A DNA stretch of 64,000 bases, taken from NCBI RefSeq assembly GCF_016808095.1, contig NC_068973.1:6692501-6756500 (forward strand), read 5' to 3'. Positions 23,849 to 37,200 of the stretch are shown piece after piece. A program made the position numbers and the translations under genes. Source of the DNA: Vigna angularis (lineage: Eukaryota; Streptophyta; Magnoliopsida; Fabales; Fabaceae). The notes under the pieces were generated by a model. It saw nothing but the letters and a program-made list of their open reading frames with translations. It did not search any database and was not told the DNA's origin. Within the stretch, counting starts at the first letter, position 1. Every line of letters starts with the position of its first letter.

Positions 23849-24736
23849 CCGATAATAAAAACATGTATGTTAGAGATAATTTTAGTCATAATAATTTAAG
23901 TCATAGTCTTTTTCTATCTCCAAAATTCTCATAAATAGTTAAGTGGAACTAGACTCTCTATATAGATAGGCTATACAGAGGTTAGATTGTCTAGGGTCCG
24001 AATTGTCTACAACAAATATCTCTTAAAGGATGTATGAAAGTTGTTCCACGCCAACTATCTTTTTTTATAAACTCATGTTTAATCAAAAGTCTCTGCATTC
24101 CAAAAAATACTGAATATTAGTCCTAAGTTATTACATTCAAAGAATACTTAATTTTAAGAGTGATTGATTCAAAATAATGTTCAATTTTAGTTAAAATACT
24201 TGTATTTCAAACTATTTAATTTTAACAAAGAATAACTACTTTCAAAAAAGAATAAGAGTGATTATTTTACTAAATAATACTAGAATTTAGTTAGGTGTGA
24301 CTTAGTTTCAAATAATAACTTGTTTAATTTCTAAAGATGTTTGTAAATTCTTAATTTATAAAAGATTTTTACATTTATTCCATATGAAAAATTTACTATA
24401 GTGGATAACATTTTGTTGACAAAAATTAGCTGAAAGGAGAATAAATGATATTATAAGTTGCACAATAAAATAAAGACACACCAAAAAAAATTAAGAAAAA
24501 TATTAACCATAAAAAAATAAATTATCGATCTATTTAAGCATATTTTCTCATGTGGATGTTATATTCCTTTGTTAATGAAAATGCACCGTTTGGTAGCTTA
24601 TTCTATAGGTATTTTTAATCGGATAATTTTACCCTTCGATAAGTAATAAATAATTTCTTTATTTAATAATATAAGTAATTGAATAACTTTATTAATTCAA
24701 AATAATTAAGTATTTCTTTTAAGATAACGTCACATA
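23849..24736. other. intergenic AT-rich DNA
   Basis: No gene or transposon ends seen. Many short ATTTTAAT-like words occur, with no clear periodicity. Confidence 0.5.
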
Positions 24737-24746
24737 ATTTTATTAA

Positions 24747-25976
24747 GGTTTAATACCTGTTCCTCGATTTGTAGGGTTTGTTCAAAGTTATATTTTTTTT
24801 TTCAAAAGTTCACTAACATCCTACTTTTCGCAAAAACGGTACACGGTAGTTCTTTTTGCTTACAGCGTTAGAAAGATTAACGACATATTTGCTTACCTGA
24901 CGAAACCTGAATTAGCTGTACAGTTTATTATTACGTGGCATTCTCGGTTTTTCGCTCTTTCCGCTTCTCTCTCCTTCCTTCGCCGCTGCACACCGTCTCC
25001 CTCCTCTTCGCCAAACCCTAACACCACCCCTCCATCCTCTACGCCAAATGCAAACCCTCCTATGACATCGACACCTTCTTCTTCGACAACGTCAACCCAT
25101 TAGAAGACATTTACTTCAACCCACCGGAGCCCCCGGAGGGATTTGTCGCCCCGCCCTGCACTGTATTTCTAAACTGTTTGTTTGTTTTGAGTGCGGGAAG
25201 GGCGGGGAGATGAGGCGGGGAGATGGGGCGCGGCGCAGTAGTGGAGAGAGCGGAGGTGTACGGGGCGACGACGATCTTGGTTTACGGCAACGGTGAAACA
25301 CTGAGATTGGAAGATAGTGAGGTTTTTTATCCCAGTAAAACAAAATTGAATATAAACATAAATAAAAGTACGTTAAATTATTTCTGAAGCAATGTGCAAT
25401 TAGGGATTAAGGTTTGGGAAGAGGGGAAAAGAGGATTAGGGTTTGGCGCGCGATTATGGATTTCACAACGGAGAAGAAGGATTCAGAGAACAACATCGCC
25501 AATAATCCCGAAAATGGTCATCAAACATTAGATTTTTCTTTTCAGTTAACGTCGACACTTGATTCAAGCAGCAAAGAAACCGAAAAACAACAATCTCATG
25601 AACTCAAAGCTGGTCTTCACCCTCAGAAGGTTTTTCTCCCTCACTTTGATTTTTTTGTTTCTTGGCAACTGAATTACAGTATGATTGGTTAATGATAAAG
25701 ATGAAGAAGTGTGATAAAGCTTTGGAGTGGAAGGAGGACTGCCACGTGGCACTCTCTTATTGGCTGAACTTGCCAACTAATTGGACAGGTCATCTAATTT
25801 TGGCTACCGAACAACTTTGCCGTTAGTTTTTTAACACCGTAAGCAAAAAGGATCAACTTAAACTGTTTTTGCGAAAAGTAGGATGTTAGTGAACTTTAAA
25901 AAAAGAGAGGACAACTTTGAGAGAGGACAACTTTGAATAGACCGTACAAACCGAGGGACCAAAATAGGTATTAACC
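24747..25976. mobile_element. Mutator-like element carrying gene-like pieces (Pack-MULE)
   Basis: A 1230-bp element with long inverted ends of about 150 bp: left from GGTTTAATACC, right ending GGTATTAACC. The arms share runs such as AAAGTTCACTAACATCCTAC and TTTTCGCAAAAAC. The target duplication ATTTTATTAA is exact at 24737-24746 and 25977-25986; 9-11 bp is the Mutator signature. No MuDR transposase is present. The middle (about 24960-25690) is GC-richer than its surroundings and looks like pieces of host genes (see 24990-25690). Confidence 0.85.
24990..25690 (+). pseudogene. captured gene-like fragments inside the MULE
   Basis: At least two or three joined pieces. At about 25030-25190 one plus frame reads YAKCKPSYDIDTFFFDNVNP and then a Pro-rich PPEPPEGF. 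At about 25230-25320 another frame reads VERAEVYGATTILVYGNGE. At 25456-25692 a frame starts MDFTTEKKDSENNIANNPEN and runs to an exon-like end CAGAAGG near 25630. I do not recognise the source genes. The pieces have exon-like composition but no joint frame, so they are not called as a working gene. Confidence 0.5.
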
Positions 25977-26004
25977 ATTTTATTAATATTATTTTTAAAA
26001 ATTT

Positions 26005-26006
<2 letters not shown>

Positions 26007-26043
<37 letters not shown>
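26007..26043. repeat. (AT)n microsatellite
   Basis: About 18 AT units upstream of the IMPL1-like gene. Confidence 0.9.
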
Positions 26044-26051
<8 letters not shown>

Positions 26052-26189
26052 TCAATTTTTTATTTTTTAATTAATTAATCATAAAACAGCATAATTATAT
26101 AAACAATAAAATTATACTGTTGTGTATATAATTAAGTAATTTTCTTTCAAAAATTCAGGATTATATTATTTTCTAAACACTATTTTCTC

Positions 26190-26194
<5 letters not shown>

Positions 26195-26235
<41 letters not shown>
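26195..26235. repeat. (TA)n microsatellite in the IMPL1-like promoter
   Basis: About 20 TA units, 200 bases before the start codon. The minus-strand frame ending in a Tyr-Ile run here (26194-26424) is an artefact of the repeat. Confidence 0.9.
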
Positions 26236-26238
<3 letters not shown>

Positions 26239-26437
26239 CTTGATATAATAAAAATGTGAATAGTTTATAAAATTAGTTTTTTTTTTCCTTCCCTTCCTTT
26301 TGGGTATCCAACTATCCATTGCTTTGCTGAAATCAGTGGAGTTCGATACATCGGTTTGGCCTTCGAGGCATAAACGCTTGCAGAGGAAACGTTGAATCAA
26401 AACAGAACAACGTACATTCTGCAATTGAAAACTAATA

Positions 26438-28180
26438 ATGTCAACTGTCTTCTCAGCTGTAACCCTTTCCCCTCTACGGTCGTTATCCTCTACACTAAAA
26501 TTTTCTAATGTTTACCCTTTCAAATTTCATCCAAATGGGTACCATCCAATTCTCTCTACATCCAGGTCACAGTCCCTAATTGCCAACTCCTTGCTATCTG
26601 ATAAGTTTCCAACGGTGGCTGCCCCATCAGTAGGGCCTATTCCTCCGTCTCATCTCATTGAAGTCGTTAAAACTGCAGCAAATACTGGCGCTCAGGTTTT
26701 CCGGTTTCCACTTTTGCATTGTTATTTTCACTCACATTTGTTATTCTCTGCAGCTTGCTTGTGCATCGAGTTTAGGATTTCATGATAACTGTGTCTGTTT
26801 AATTTATTTCCATTTTTTAACTACTAAGGTTTCTTTCCTCTCCCCATTATGAGAAGGAAAGTAAGGGTTTTCGGACTCGAAATTCGAAGTGCTATTATAT
26901 TTCTGTGCAACTGTGATGAGACTCTCTCATTTTGAATATGGTTTTGGCATACCACCTTCTTAATATTGGATATTACACCTTATTTACAGGTTGTGATGGA
27001 AGCAGTCAACAAGCCTCGAAATATTACATATAAAGGATCAACTGACTTGGTGACCGAGTAAGGTTTCGTTGTAACTATAATTGATGTTTACCTTCCTATG
27101 TTCAAATCAATTTATCGAAACAAACAATGTGCTCTCTGTTCTAGTATCTTCCTTTTTGTTCTCATATAGTTGGGTAGCACAGGATTTGGGAAATCCTTTG
27201 AGTTGCCCAATACTTTTCGTCTCTACAAGATTTCAGATAGTGTACATTTTCACTAAAAGTGCTTTCTTAGGATAGATTCCCGGATCTTGTAGGTAAGTTG
27301 GGAATGATTGATATTCATTTACCAATTTACCAACTTTAAGAGAGAGTGATGTAAATAATATATATACTAGGATAAGAAGTATTCTCAATATCTCCATAGT
27401 AATTAGGTTCAAATATCTTCATAATCTTCCTATTCATTTCAGCATATTATTATTTCGTTTTTTAAAAGTTTTGGTTACTACAAACAGAGATGATGAGAAT
27501 GTAATTGGTATAACTCTTTATTTTCTTACACAGTTCAAGTATATATATTTATATGTGTGTATATAAGAGCTATTGTGTGCTTTTTCTCTCAAGCATTCAC
27601 GAAAATCCACTCATCAACTAAATTTTCTAGCCATTGGTGCTACTGATGATGCTGGAATTTCTTTTGGCAACTTTTCTAGCAAAGCCACTACCATTATAAT
27701 AAAATCTGCTGTCTGCTGATCTACCCGTCCCTAAGAGCTGAGCACCATGGAGTTAAGATGTGCTCCCATTTTTTCTTGTGCATATGTAATTCTTGTATGC
27801 GCCTTCGTCCTCTACATAGCTTGGCTGTGCATCTTCGCTAGTTTCTGACCACTCACAAGTCTTAATAGTGTTCGTATATGCCTGTATCATCCCGATTTGT
27901 TTTTGGTTTATCATTTTATTGTCATAATTTTCTTTCTCCATGGTGCGTAGAAACTAGCACAAAATATGCCATGATAGTATTGCATTTAGCAAGGGATTAC
28001 AATTTTACAGACCTTAAGGAACCTCACAGTAAAAGTGAAATGCGTTAGGTAATTACTGCCTCAATTCAGATGTACATTTACCCATAAAATTTGAGGGGGA
28101 TTCGGTTCCGATATACGTATAATATTGCACACCATTCTTCACATCCACATATGTATAAATTTAATTATTTAATTAATATT

Positions 28181-28220
<40 letters not shown>

Positions 28221-31200
28221 TAAATAAAACATTTATAAGAAGGACTTAAATGAAATATTAAATCTAAAATTTAACTCAATCTATTTAAAAAGTAGTTTGA
28301 ATTGATTTAAACAATCCAGTTCTTGTATAAATTTTTGAAATGTAATTAGTTTTTGTGAGCAATATATATTTCATTATGCCTATAAATTCTCATACATAAT
28401 TAAATTAGTATCACATATAATTAATATAATAAGATGTGTAATGTAACATATAAAATAATTATGATTATTATAGTATCAGTTCTAGTATTATTCATATAAA
28501 AGATTTTTATTGTTATAATATTTTTAAATATTGCTTATTGCTATTAAATTTTTTCATAATAGGCATAAATTGATTCATCCAAACAAGAAGTGTGTATTAT
28601 TTAATATTTATTTTTATTGAACTAAAATATATGAGCAATTTAAACTTTAGAAAAAATAATTTAAAAAATTGAAAATAAAATATCTTTAGAGTAAAATGGA
28701 AATTACAAAACAAACACGTTCCTGGTTTCTTTTGTTGTTGATCTTCATCGTATTGTATGGAACTATTTTTTCTTTACAGAACTGCACAAATGGAAATTAC
28801 ATAATTTTGACTTCTACAGAATGATAATGGAACTAACGAGATAACAGACAATAGCTCTTAACAACCTGTTTGCATGTTTTGTTTGTTTCTTTCTCTAACC
28901 AAATACGAGTCATTTTCTTAACCCTATTTTCACTAGCTTTTGAATAATTTGCAGGACTGATAAAATGAGTGAAGCTGCCATATTAGAAGTGGTGAAAAAG
29001 AATTTTGATGATCATCTTATTCTTGGGGAAGAAGGAGGAGTTATAGGAGATACAGCATCTGATTATCTCTGGTGCATTGATCCTTTAGGTCTGGGATTTC
29101 AAGTATTTATGGTTTTAAGCACACAAGTATTTATGGTTTAAGTCCTTATAAAGATTATCTTTGTTTTTAAATCAAAGGAAGGAATTTTATAGCACCTCTA
29201 ATTATCCACTTATTACGTTTAACAAAATAATGTGGATTATACTCCCTACTGGGGATTCGAAAAGTATTATTTTTTGTACTTTTTAGGAACTAAAAATAAA
29301 TAATTTTTTTATCTAGTGTCATACTTTTTGGCACCAAAAATAAATTTAAGCCTAAAATATTTTTTTCCTCCTTCAATGATTTTCTCAGACTGCATTTTCC
29401 TCACCATTGCTTTTTCTGCACATTATTTGTATAGTTTAATTACAAAATTTGGATAAATTTGCAGACGGAACAACAAACTTTGCACATGGTTATCCGAGCT
29501 TTGCTGTCTCTGTTGGAGTTCTATATCGAGGGAATCCTGCTGCTGCCGCAGTGGTAATTTAACCATACTGTTTATGTGAACATGGGGAAAAGAAACAATA
29601 ATGGCTTCATATAAATTGTCTCTGTATCTCTGTATACTTCGCGTAAACATATTATTAGTACATAATATAATGCAAATTAAGATATAGCTATAATGTGTAT
29701 TTGGCAAAAGAATAATTGATAGACCACTACCGGGCTTGATGGGGAACTTGGAAAAGACCAACTAGTTGGTCTGCATCAAACAACGCCCAAGTTTTCAGAT
29801 AGCGAGAGTATTCTTTGAAAAGCTACTGTTCTGGGTCTCCATTTGTGAGATATTGACACTGCTGCTATCTTAATTTAGTATTTTTCATTTTTTGGTTTTA
29901 GTAATTGTCTTACTCTATCAATTGGTTCAACCCGCATGTTACAAACTCATTTGTGCCACACAAGTTCACTAATAGAGCCAATTTGTTGCATAAAAGGTTA
30001 TTGCATTGGCAGATTCAATTAAACTCTTGATTGCAGAATTCCCACAATCTCTATTCTTAGAAATGATAAATGAGTGGAGCAATGGTTGCAAAGGTAGTTA
30101 TCACAAGGAGGTTCATTAAGTGTCGACATAGAAGAATATTGATGGTAGCAAGAAGGGTCGAGCTCCCCTATTTGATGGAATCAACCAAGTAGGGTAGGTG
30201 ATGAGAGTTGTCACTTACATGGAATTACAAAGAATGCAATGAAAGATGTGAAGGTGAAGTTGGCAAAGCTTAGCATAAATAGACCCACAATTCATTGGTT
30301 TTATCTATGTGAGCAAAACGAAAGATCGTTTGACATGGCATGGGAAAAATACAATGTATTCAACTTACACTGCTAGACTTTTATTGATGTATTTATAGGA
30401 TACAAAGAAGAGGCAAGGCACTTGCCTAAAACCCTAACCCCAAAGTTGGGTTCACATACTAGAAAAATAATAAATAAAAACATTACATTTTAACACTCCC
30501 CTCAAGTTGGAGTATATAGATCATATACACCAAGCTTGGAACATATAAATTGAATTTTAGGTTCCCTTAGAGATTTAGTTAGAGTGTCTGTGAGTTATTC
30601 ATTAGAGTTGACAAACTCAGTAGTAAGACTCTTGGGCAACAACTTTTCTCTAACAAAATGACAACCAATCTCTAGATGTTATGTTCTTTCATGAAACACC
30701 GGATTAAAGACAATACAAAGAGCTTAGTCGGTTGTCACAATACAATTTCATCTGCCCATTTTCACAAAATTTCAACTCCTGAAGGAGTTGTTTATTCCAC
30801 CCAAGTTCACATGTAGCTAGGGCCATAGATCGATATTCAACTTTTACACTTGATCGAGCAACAACAATTTGTTTCGTACTTTCCTAGGATACAATGTTCT
30901 CTCCAAGGAACACAATATTTTGTGGTTGAGGGAGAATAACATTTATACCCTTTTTGAAGATGAGAATATCCCAAAAAGACACAGTTAATAGCCTTTGCAT
31001 AAAGCTTGTCAGACCTGGAGAGACATTATGAACAAAACAAGTACACCCAAACACACATGGAGAGACATGGTATAAAGATCATTTGAACAAATTATAAAGT
31101 GAGGAACTTTATTTTCAAGAGAAGAAGGTGTCCTATTGATTTGAAAATAGGTAGTGAGGACTGCATCTCCCTAATGATGAACAAGAACATTAGTATTCAA

Positions 31201-34200
31201 CATTAGTGAGCATGTAGTTTCAATAAGATGTATATTCTTTCTCTTTATGCCATTTTATTGTGGAGTATGAGGACATGTTGACTGGTGTAAAATTCCTTGG
31301 AAAGATAAGAATGAAGAAAACGCAGCAAAAAAATATTCCATAACATTATCACTTTAGAGCATTTTAATTGTCTTCCCAAATTGGATCTTAATTTCATTAA
31401 AAAAAGACATCAATTTGGATAAAAGTTCAAATCTCTCTTTCACTAAATAAACCTTGAGTACATCGAGAGAATTCATCAACCAGGCTTATAAAATAATTAA
31501 AAGCAAAGAAATGACACGACGTGGTCTCTAAATATCAGAATGAATAGTAGAAAAAATAGAATTACATTGTTTCTCAAACTTTTTAGCAAAGGAAGATCTA
31601 ACATGCTTTCCTAACTGACAAGACTCACAATCTAAGGCTTGAATGTATTTGAGACTTGTATGTAACCATCATCTTCAACTTAGTCAAACTTGTTTGGCCC
31701 AAATGGTCATGCAAAAGTTTTAGGGATGAAGTTGCAAAACAAGATAATGAGGAGCTTAGTTTTGGGAAATTAAGTCCTTGTTACTCATGTTCTTCTCCAA
31801 TCAGACGACTCATACCATGTTCCTGTATAGCAAAGGAATTAACAGTAAAGGTTACAAAATAGTTTAAGGAAGAAGCAATTGACTCAAAGAGATTAAATTG
31901 TAAGGATCATGAGGAATGTACAGAATAGAATTTAAATTTAGTGAAGGATGTAAAGACTTTGCCAATTCCTTGAGATGCCACTTTGGATCGATTGGCAACA
32001 GTAATAAAATGAGGAATTTTCAGAGAGGAAATGGAGAAATGTTACTAGAAACATGATTTGAGGAACCTGAATAAAAAATCCATAGACTATGACCTTTCAC
32101 AGATTGAGAGATGCATGTAGTTGACACATTTGACATTAAAGAGGATTGGCCAAGATTGGTAGAGTTTTCAGACTTATACGTCAAACATTATTGCTACTCT
32201 TCAACAGAATTTCTAGATTCTGAATTGTTAGATTTAGACACATGAGCAACTTTATTTAGAAAACCATGCCAAGAATAACATCTTTTTGGGTATGACTCAT
32301 TATTTAACAATATGAGCATTGAGGACGCCCACTTCGACCACCACGTCCTCCTCAGTTCCTATGACCTCCTTACTCGTGGTGCTATCATTGCATATGTTTC
32401 AATAACATTAGTTGAATTTTCATCTTTTAATAATGTAGGCACCCAAAGAAGTCTAGTATCTAAGTTGTCGATTCAAGGGATTTTATCACTAGCTAAAACT
32501 TGGTCACGTACATGATCAAAATCCGAGTGTAGGCTTCTCAGAGTTAGGATCATGTAAAACTTATGAAATTTTTTGTTTGAGTGGGGCTACTCTTTGAGTT
32601 GCATCAAAGAGATGTTGTATGTCATTAGAAAAAATGTTTTATGCCCTTTTCCATAAAGACAAGCATGTCTTGTAAGATTTCCAAACTTCTAAGACATTTT
32701 TCTCAACAGATTGGCATAAAATAGCACATAACTTAAAGTCCGGTTTCTGTTGCTGAGATTTGTCTTCATTTGGAATAGTAGAGACATCTTGTTCTAGACG
32801 ATTTTGGTATCCTTGACTAGTTGAGCTTTGCAGTGGTAATAGTAGGAGTAGTAGATAGAGAGGAAGTCATTCGAAAGAGAAGGACAAGAGGCTTCGCCGA
32901 GACGAACGACAACGATTTGGTGTGATTCTGGCACCAGGAAGGCGATGTGTGGCGGATACGCTCCTCAACCTGGCTAGCGCATGGCGGCGCATCTAACAGA
33001 ATTTGAGGCGGAGACTACTGGGGATGGGTTGCACTTCTCGAGGCACACCTAACCTTGACTTCGCCGGAGGAGATACGACTGTGGACGTCGTTGGTGGACA
33101 GAAACGACAGAGGATGACGGTGTTGATGACAGACGGTCTAGCTCTTTATACCAACTTGAATAAATGTAATTAAGTAAAACAATGTATGTTATCCTTACAC
33201 TGTTATCCTTTTACTCAGGTATTTATAGAATTCCAAGAAAGGGCAAGGCACCCGCCTTAAACTGTAACCCTAAAGGTTGGTTCACCATTTTTACAACTCT
33301 TAGACATGCATTTTGTAACGTGTCTTATGTTGAAAACGTGTAAGATGCATCCAAGGTTCAAAGCAATTGCACTTCACTTAGACTTTGTTGATCGTGTCTA
33401 GTTGTTGTCTTCATCTAATGTCTCAAAAGTCTTCATCCAATGTTGCTCGTCTAGCACTTTGAGCATGTTGAGTCTTAGACATAGGGACTGTGTTTTAGCT
33501 TTTTGTAGTGTCTTGCTATGAAGACTATCTTGTCTTGACTTGCATCTAGCAGTTTTGTTCATAATTCAAGCTCTTCATCTATGCTTTGTAACCGAGCATC
33601 TCATGCTTGTCTAGACTATTTTTAATACCTATTTTCACACTCAAGTTAATTTTTAAACACACCAAAACACTTATTTGTTATTATCAAAACATGAGTGTTC
33701 CAGGCTTGATATTAGGATTAAGACTTGTGTCTTATACGTCTATACCTTAACATTATTATCACTTTTTATAAAGTAAACTCTTATGTGTTTGAGTGAAGCT
33801 TATAAGTCGAGTTCAAGAAAACTCGGCAAGTAGCTAAACTCGAGTTTAACAATATTGGATAAGAGAAGATATGCCAACTCGTGATGGTTTTTTGTTTTCA
33901 GGTTGAGTTTGTAGGAGGTCCAATGTGTTGGAATACTCGCCTCTTCTCTGCAACTGCAGGTGAAGAATTTTCCTAACTTCCATCAGTCCTTTAATAAAAA
34001 TTAAGTTTAATACTTTTAATTTTTATTAAGAGTAAAGAAAAGAGACAGAGTGAAACCTTATGTCTGATAACTGTAGGATAGATATATAGAAATAAATACA
34101 TAAATGGAGGATATACTGTTTCCTCTAAATTAAAGATAATGTGCCTATATTCTATATTTATTACAATATATTTTATTTACTAATTTCTGACATATTTTCA

Positions 34201-37200
34201 ACAGAAAGGATTATGCTAGTTTTTTTCGATGGTTTTAATTTTTTCTGCTGATATAGTTTTCTTCTAGGTGGTGGAGCATTTTGTAATGGCCAAAAGATTC
34301 AAGTGAGCGCAACTAATCAGGTGATTAATGAAAAAATGATGTTGAATACGGAAAGTGAACAACGATCATGGGTCAACATGATTTCAACCCTTAATGGAAC
34401 AATCTGAAATACTATTTGTATGGTGCTTCATGATTGTTGTATAACTAATCTTCTCCCTTTGTCTTAGGTGGAAAAATCTCTTCTAGTGACAGGCTTTGGG
34501 TATGATCATGATGATGCATGGGCTACTAACATTGACTTATTCAAAGAATTTACAGATGTCAGCAGGGTATCCATCTGAAATCTATTGAACTGCACCTCAT
34601 TTCTCTGCATTCCACTTCAATTTCTTGACTTTGATATTCAGGGTGTAAGACGGCTTGGTGCAGCTGCTGTGGACATGTGTCATGTAGCATTAGGAATTGT
34701 AGAAGCTTATTGGGAATATCGTCTAAAGCCATGGGATATGGCTGCTGGTGTTTTGGTATGCTCTTCAAGTTTTATATCATAGAAAGTTATTCTGACAAGT
34801 TATAAGCCTTGCATCTTTGAGATTAAATCATGTTTTGGTTTTGCATGGAAAGAGTAATTTTTCGTGAAGAATTATTTCTGTGGTTATTAGGACAATCAGT
34901 CAAATAGTGGTTTAGGAAATCTTTCTGACAAAAACTTTGGTAAGAACAGGCTCAAGATGTATATATAAGGTAATGTGTTATGTTTTCAAACTTCAGAGTG
35001 TCCATGGACATCCACATTGTATCCCAAAGTTTGTTGATCTTTATTCTTCATCGTGCTTGTTAGAGATTCTGTTAGACCTTGTTTAAGTTCCAAATCACCT
35101 TTAAATCTAGGACAATAATGCATTTGAGAGTTAATGAAATAGTCCGCAACATGCCAAGGCCTATGAAGTTTCGTGTTTCACCTTTCATCCCACAAAGGAA
35201 AATAATAAACCGAAATATATTACATTGAGTTAGTTTTTGTTTTCAGTTTTAAAACCCATAAATAAATAAATAAATATATAGACAATTAGATCATATACCT
35301 TTTGATGAGTACATGGATAGGATATGATAAAAGGCCAAGCAGGCTTGAGGCTAGGATAGAAATCTTGTATGTTTTGTAATTTTTTGTATGGGACTTGTAT
35401 TGGGCCTTACAAATTATTTGTAATTAGAGACTTTTTAGACATTAGTTTTTATTAAGAGGCTTGTTGGATAGGCCTCATTAGTGATTGTGCCTAGGAATAC
35501 AAGGTCCATAGTGTAAAAGACATTTTGTAAGCTCTTGTACTCATAATTGCTCATGTTGGAAGTTGAATCATTTCTTGAGTGAGAAATTCTCTCTAGGTTC
35601 TTAAAATGAAATTTTGATTTTTATTCAAAGTGACTAATCTTCTTTCTTTGACTTATCAATTTCTCTTGATTGTGGCGTCTCAAACTTATCAATTAAGTTA
35701 AATTGTGGTTTCTTCATCTTTGATCTCTTCTATATTTTCTATATGTTTTATCCTTTGGTGGAAACTGTGGAAACAATTCCATTCTATTTCGATAAACATT
35801 GTTCAATCTTTTTGCTTAGAACATGAAAAATCACTATTGCTTTGTTGATTTTGGAATGCAATTAGTAAAACAATGAGTTGCTTCTTGAGTTACAATTGAG
35901 AAAAACAAACCATGGTCTCACAAACAAAAAGAAAGAAAAACAAATCAAAGAAGGAAAGAAATAGAAAGAACTGAGACATATAAGATGCAAAGAAAAAGAA
36001 AAACAAGCAACTGAAAGCAAAACAATACTCTTTGATACAAACCTTCACACTTAGTTAATCCTTTGGCTTGACTTCATGTCTAGTGGCAAGCATTTTAGAG
36101 TTTAAAATTTGTTTAATTCAAATTGAATTTGCAATTTGTGTTGTGTTTTGTTCTTTGATTCAACTTTCATTTTCTTTTGTTAATGAAATTTAGAACCATC
36201 CCTTTGGACTTCATTTTGTGTGCTAGTTTCTAAAATTTGCCTTTGATTCTAGTTTGTCTTTTTCTTGGAATTCTTTGAAGTATTGTCATCATCTCTCTTC
36301 TCTTTGGAGTTGATCAGTTCTAATTGAGTTTTCCTTTATTTTCATTCCTCATATTCTTGATTGGAAATGATTTGGTTAACCGATGTTTCTTGGAGAACTC
36401 ACATCTTTCTAAGTTATCATCTTAGGTGTTGTGGAAACCTAGTTGGAACAACACCTATGGTTAGAGAAAACACCAAAAAGAGTGTAAACACTTGAGAGAA
36501 AGGAAAACAATCATTGCTGGACCATTTTACAAAAAATTACAAAACATATAAGATTTCTATCCTAGCCTCAAGCCTCATTCTTGGTCTTTATCATGTCCTA
36601 TCCATGTGTATTCATGATATTTTTTGACAGCATTAAAAGCCTTTTGTATCTTCTCTTTAGCTTTTTTCATTGCTTCACAAATGAACCTCATGGCTAGTTT
36701 TTTATCCAAATCAACCACTCAAAGAACTTATTGCATCCTTTAAACAAATTATGATATTCCTCCAAAAATCCTTATCCAAAACCACATCTTCAATTATTTT
36801 TCCATGCTTTGTTTTGGTAACCTACTAGACTTCCATTCATTACTAATTGTGAGAAATAGAGAAGATTGGGAGAGAATATCCCTTGTGTGTTTAGCATACA
36901 CATAGGGTAATTTATTTATATTGTAAGATATGGGCCAATGCCCTTAATACAGAATAGGCTAAGCCCAAATAATAGAAACACACATCTTAACATCTAACAC
37001 TCCCCCTCAAGCTAGAGCATATAAATCATATGTTCCAAGCTTGTTACAAAGATAATCAATTCTAGGTTCTCGTAAGGACTTAGTGAATATGTCTGCCAAC
37101 TGGTTGCTTGAGTTAACGAACTCAGTCTTGATATCTCCTGATATGATTTTTTCTCGAATGAAGTGACAATCAACTTCAATGTGTTTGGTTCTCTCATGGA

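Larger units (their letters stand above)
29554..33901 (+). other. IMPL1-like intron 4 (4.3 kb) with retrotransposon remnants
   Basis: The donor is GTAATT and the acceptor TTTTCAG. It holds a Gypsy gag scrap (about 30060-30365) and a minus-strand Copia relic (about 30330-33295). The last 600 bases, 33300-33900, are unassigned, with repeated TCTTCATC(C/T)AATG words near 33410-33440. Confidence 0.75.
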
